Assembly (NCBI GenBank): GCA_037176905.1
Contig: JBBBWG010021556.1
Span: 53,641 to 76,170 of the forward strand
Length of the DNA: 22,530 nucleotides
Direction of reading: 5' to 3'
Source: Azolla pinnata
Taxonomy: Eukaryota; Streptophyta; Polypodiopsida; Salviniales; Salviniaceae
In this document: one piece after another, positions 20,948 through 22,530 of the stretch
How the letters are laid out: each line of letters starts with the position of its first letter
Numbering within the stretch: position 1 is the stretch's first letter
Position numbers and translations under genes: made by a program
The notes under the pieces: model-generated
Database searches by the model: none
What the model saw: only the letters and a program-made list of their open reading frames with translations
Told to the model about the DNA's origin: nothing

Positions 20948-22250
20948 TTAAGGAAATCGCCAACATGATAGGTTTTGATTTGATCGGAACACAGACATGG
21001 GCAGTTGTGATATTCCTCTCCCCTTCTTGTAAATACTGGTGCCTGCAATTCTTGAACTGTAAATATTGGGTTCCTGCTGGTTGAGTTGGTATCTTATCTG
21101 TTTCATGATGATGATGATACAACAATGTGTTACAATAACACCCTCTTGCCATGATTCATTGTCTCCAATGTACAGGGATTAACATCTCCGCCAGAAATGG
21201 AGACAAAGGCGAACGCGGATCTTTTTCGTACTTCTTAAAGCTGTGATGTGACCGCAAAATCAAAGGTTAGTAAAACTATCATTGGCACTCCTTAGAAATG
21301 GTGAAAAGCTATACAATTGGTCGAAGGGCTGGTGACAGTCGGAGACAATGTTGTCAGCTCAGCCAATTGTGGGAGGAAAGGGTGGTAAAAGACAATATGA
21401 AAGATTAACAACAGTGGTGACATCTTTGGCACAAAATGTTTGTAAATCGGGCGATAAAAAGAATGCCAAATTGGCAGCTGATGTATTTAGATCCCTCGAG
21501 ATATCACAATCTGTATTTCAGAGTATTGGGTCGAAGCTGGATTTGAAGCAGATGCTGCTAACGATCTTTTAACAGTTCAAAGATGCAATGAATCGAACTC
21601 TGCTCGCTTGAGCGGGAGTTTACATGACTCCGTAGGGGCCCTATGATGATTGCTTGCATCCTTCTGCAAACTATAAAGATGGAGGCCTTTGAATCATCGA
21701 TCACTTCCATCGGGATTGTTAGCGCCTTGTTTTGCCCATCGCTTCTGCTGATCAAAATCACCCACTTGCTACATGCAAGTGCGATTTGGGGTGGGTCGGC
21801 GATCAGCTGTCTGCAAATCTGCGGTGACAGATAGATTCAGTCACACATAGCAGACCTGCCAGAAGTCGATCCCCCCACACACACACACTCGATATACTTG
21901 GCTGGGTTCCCCAAACAGATCCGTTACGGTAACAGGAAAAAAAAAAAAAAAGGAAGCCACGATCAAAAGGCCGGTAGGTGTTATTATATCGATTCGGCAT
22001 TGGGTATCGTTTCAAACCATCCCCCGGATCGATCCTGCGATGAAGCTTCTCATCCTTGCCATTCTGTTCTGTTCTGTTTTGTTCTGTTCCGTTCTGCTCT
22101 GCAGGCCTGTTGCCCTTCCACTTTGCCGCCAAGTGCGAAACCGAAGAAAGATCACTCGGGTCAAAATGGGCCCCCATTCCAGAGTCCGAAGTCTTCGGTT
22201 TCACACTGGGGATGGGTCAAAAAAGGCATGCATTGATGCATTCACACTAC
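20948..22250. other. PAP14 3' flank
   Basis: The first 100-250 bases are probably the PAP14 3'UTR. Beyond that the stretch holds one unrecognised ORF (21348-21572), a (CA)n run at 21875-21888, an A-run at about 21938 and a TTCTG-rich tract at 22060-22101. No other gene or RNA was recognised. Confidence 0.5.
21348..21572 (+). CDS. Unrecognised 74-codon ORF, coding-like composition
   Basis: An ATG-to-TAA frame, preceded in frame by TGA 15 bases upstream, so the start is the first available. The product is basic and helical (GGKGGKRQYERLTTVV, later KNAKLAADVFRSLEISQSVF), without low complexity, unlike most ORFs around it. I do not recognise a family. It could be an exon of a gene continuing to the right, a decayed gene piece, or chance. 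No flanking splice pattern settled this. Confidence 0.25.
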   Translation: MLSAQPIVGGKGGKRQYERLTTVVTSLAQNVCKSGDKKNAKLAADVFRSLEISQSVFQSIGSKLDLKQMLLTIF

Positions 22251-22336
22251 TTCTTTCTTCTTTCTTCTTCTTCTTCTTCTTCTACTACTACTACTACTAC
22301 TACTTCTTCTTCTTCTTTCTTCTTTCTTCTTCTTTA
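22251..22336. repeat. Compound (CTT)n-(CTA)n-(CTT)n microsatellite
   Basis: CTT repeats flank a pure run of about seven CTA units, with TTTC interruptions at both outer edges. The near-symmetrical layout suggests the CTA block arose from a point mutation in a CTT array followed by expansion. Confidence 0.93.
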
Positions 22337-22453
22337 GGGAGTACAAGTACAAAGGAAACATTAGGGTGAACAAGCTTGTGATCCTTCTCCTGATTTGGGA
22401 GAGTTTTTTTGAAGGCAAATTTCATTTACTGTATATAGACAATTTGCTTGTCT

Positions 22454-22530
22454 GAAGAAGAAGAAGAAGAAGAAGAAGAAGAAGAAGAAAGAAAGAAGGA
22501 AGAAGAAGAAGGAAGAAAGAAAGAAGGAAG
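22454..22530. repeat. (GAA)n / GAAAG microsatellite running off the window end
   Basis: GAA units, then GAAA/GGAA variants, continue to the last base, so the full length is unknown. Together with the array at 22251-22336 it forms an inverted CTT/GAA pair about 120 bases apart. Confidence 0.93.

Noticed and set aside
20415..21152. 245-codon minus-strand ORF opposite the PAP14 last exon
   Set aside because: It is antisense to the fibrillin domain, with no motif, while the plus frame matches the family to its end.
21590..21640. Possible tRNA or hairpin near CTCGCTTGAGCGGGAG
   Set aside because: The stem is mismatched and no cloverleaf (D-arm, anticodon arm, GTTC box) can be drawn around it.

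Overview
The window is nuclear DNA from a land plant, most likely an angiosperm. The evidence is three multi-exon genes with GT-AG introns of roughly 80-500 bases, conserved plant-only protein architectures (a plastid kinase-like/fibrillin fusion and a plant ADA3-type protein), a plant-like LINE relic, and many microsatellites. It is a draft assembly, because a 100-base run of N sits at 12413-12512. The species cannot be fixed from the sequence alone. Gene density is fairly high and GAA/CTT repeats are very abundant.

Layout, left to right. (1) 218-730, minus: the first coding exon of a ZIP-family metal transporter resembling Arabidopsis At3g08650; the rest of the gene lies off the left edge. 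(2) 731-2881: spacer with an 18-bp minisatellite, three copies of a ~100-bp tandem repeat, a CT microsatellite and a GAA array. (3) 2882-9907, minus: a 15-exon coding region for a ~1345-residue ADA3-type subunit of the SAGA histone acetyltransferase complex. Its 5' leader probably continues through an intron to about 11274. That intron holds a CCCTAA (telomere-like) array, and upstream of it lie a purine-rich tract and a dense palindromic cluster of W-boxes. (4) 12038-13415: a patch of relics made of an unidentified ORF with an in-frame stop, the assembly gap, a LINE reverse-transcriptase remnant, a frameshifted aspartic-protease fragment and a second telomere-like array in the opposite orientation. 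(5) 13416-15540: mostly unrecognised DNA ending in a ~700-bp, 28-bp-period satellite and a GAA array. (6) 16751-20947, plus: a 14-coding-exon gene for a ~688-residue plastid protein, PAP14/FBN11 (ORG1-like), with a degenerate kinase domain followed by a PAP/fibrillin domain; it has a 5'UTR intron. (7) 20948-22530: 3' flank, one unrecognised ORF and several microsatellites.

The three genes have no obvious joint function: metal transport, chromatin acetylation and plastid lipid-associated biology. ADA3 and PAP14 are divergently transcribed, with the repeat-rich relic zone between their promoters. I found no tRNA, rRNA, CRISPR or intact mobile element, and no convincing new biological system. 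The best leads are the palindromic W-box array, the inverted telomere-like arrays, and an in-frame 69-bp triplication covering a splice acceptor in the ADA3 gene.
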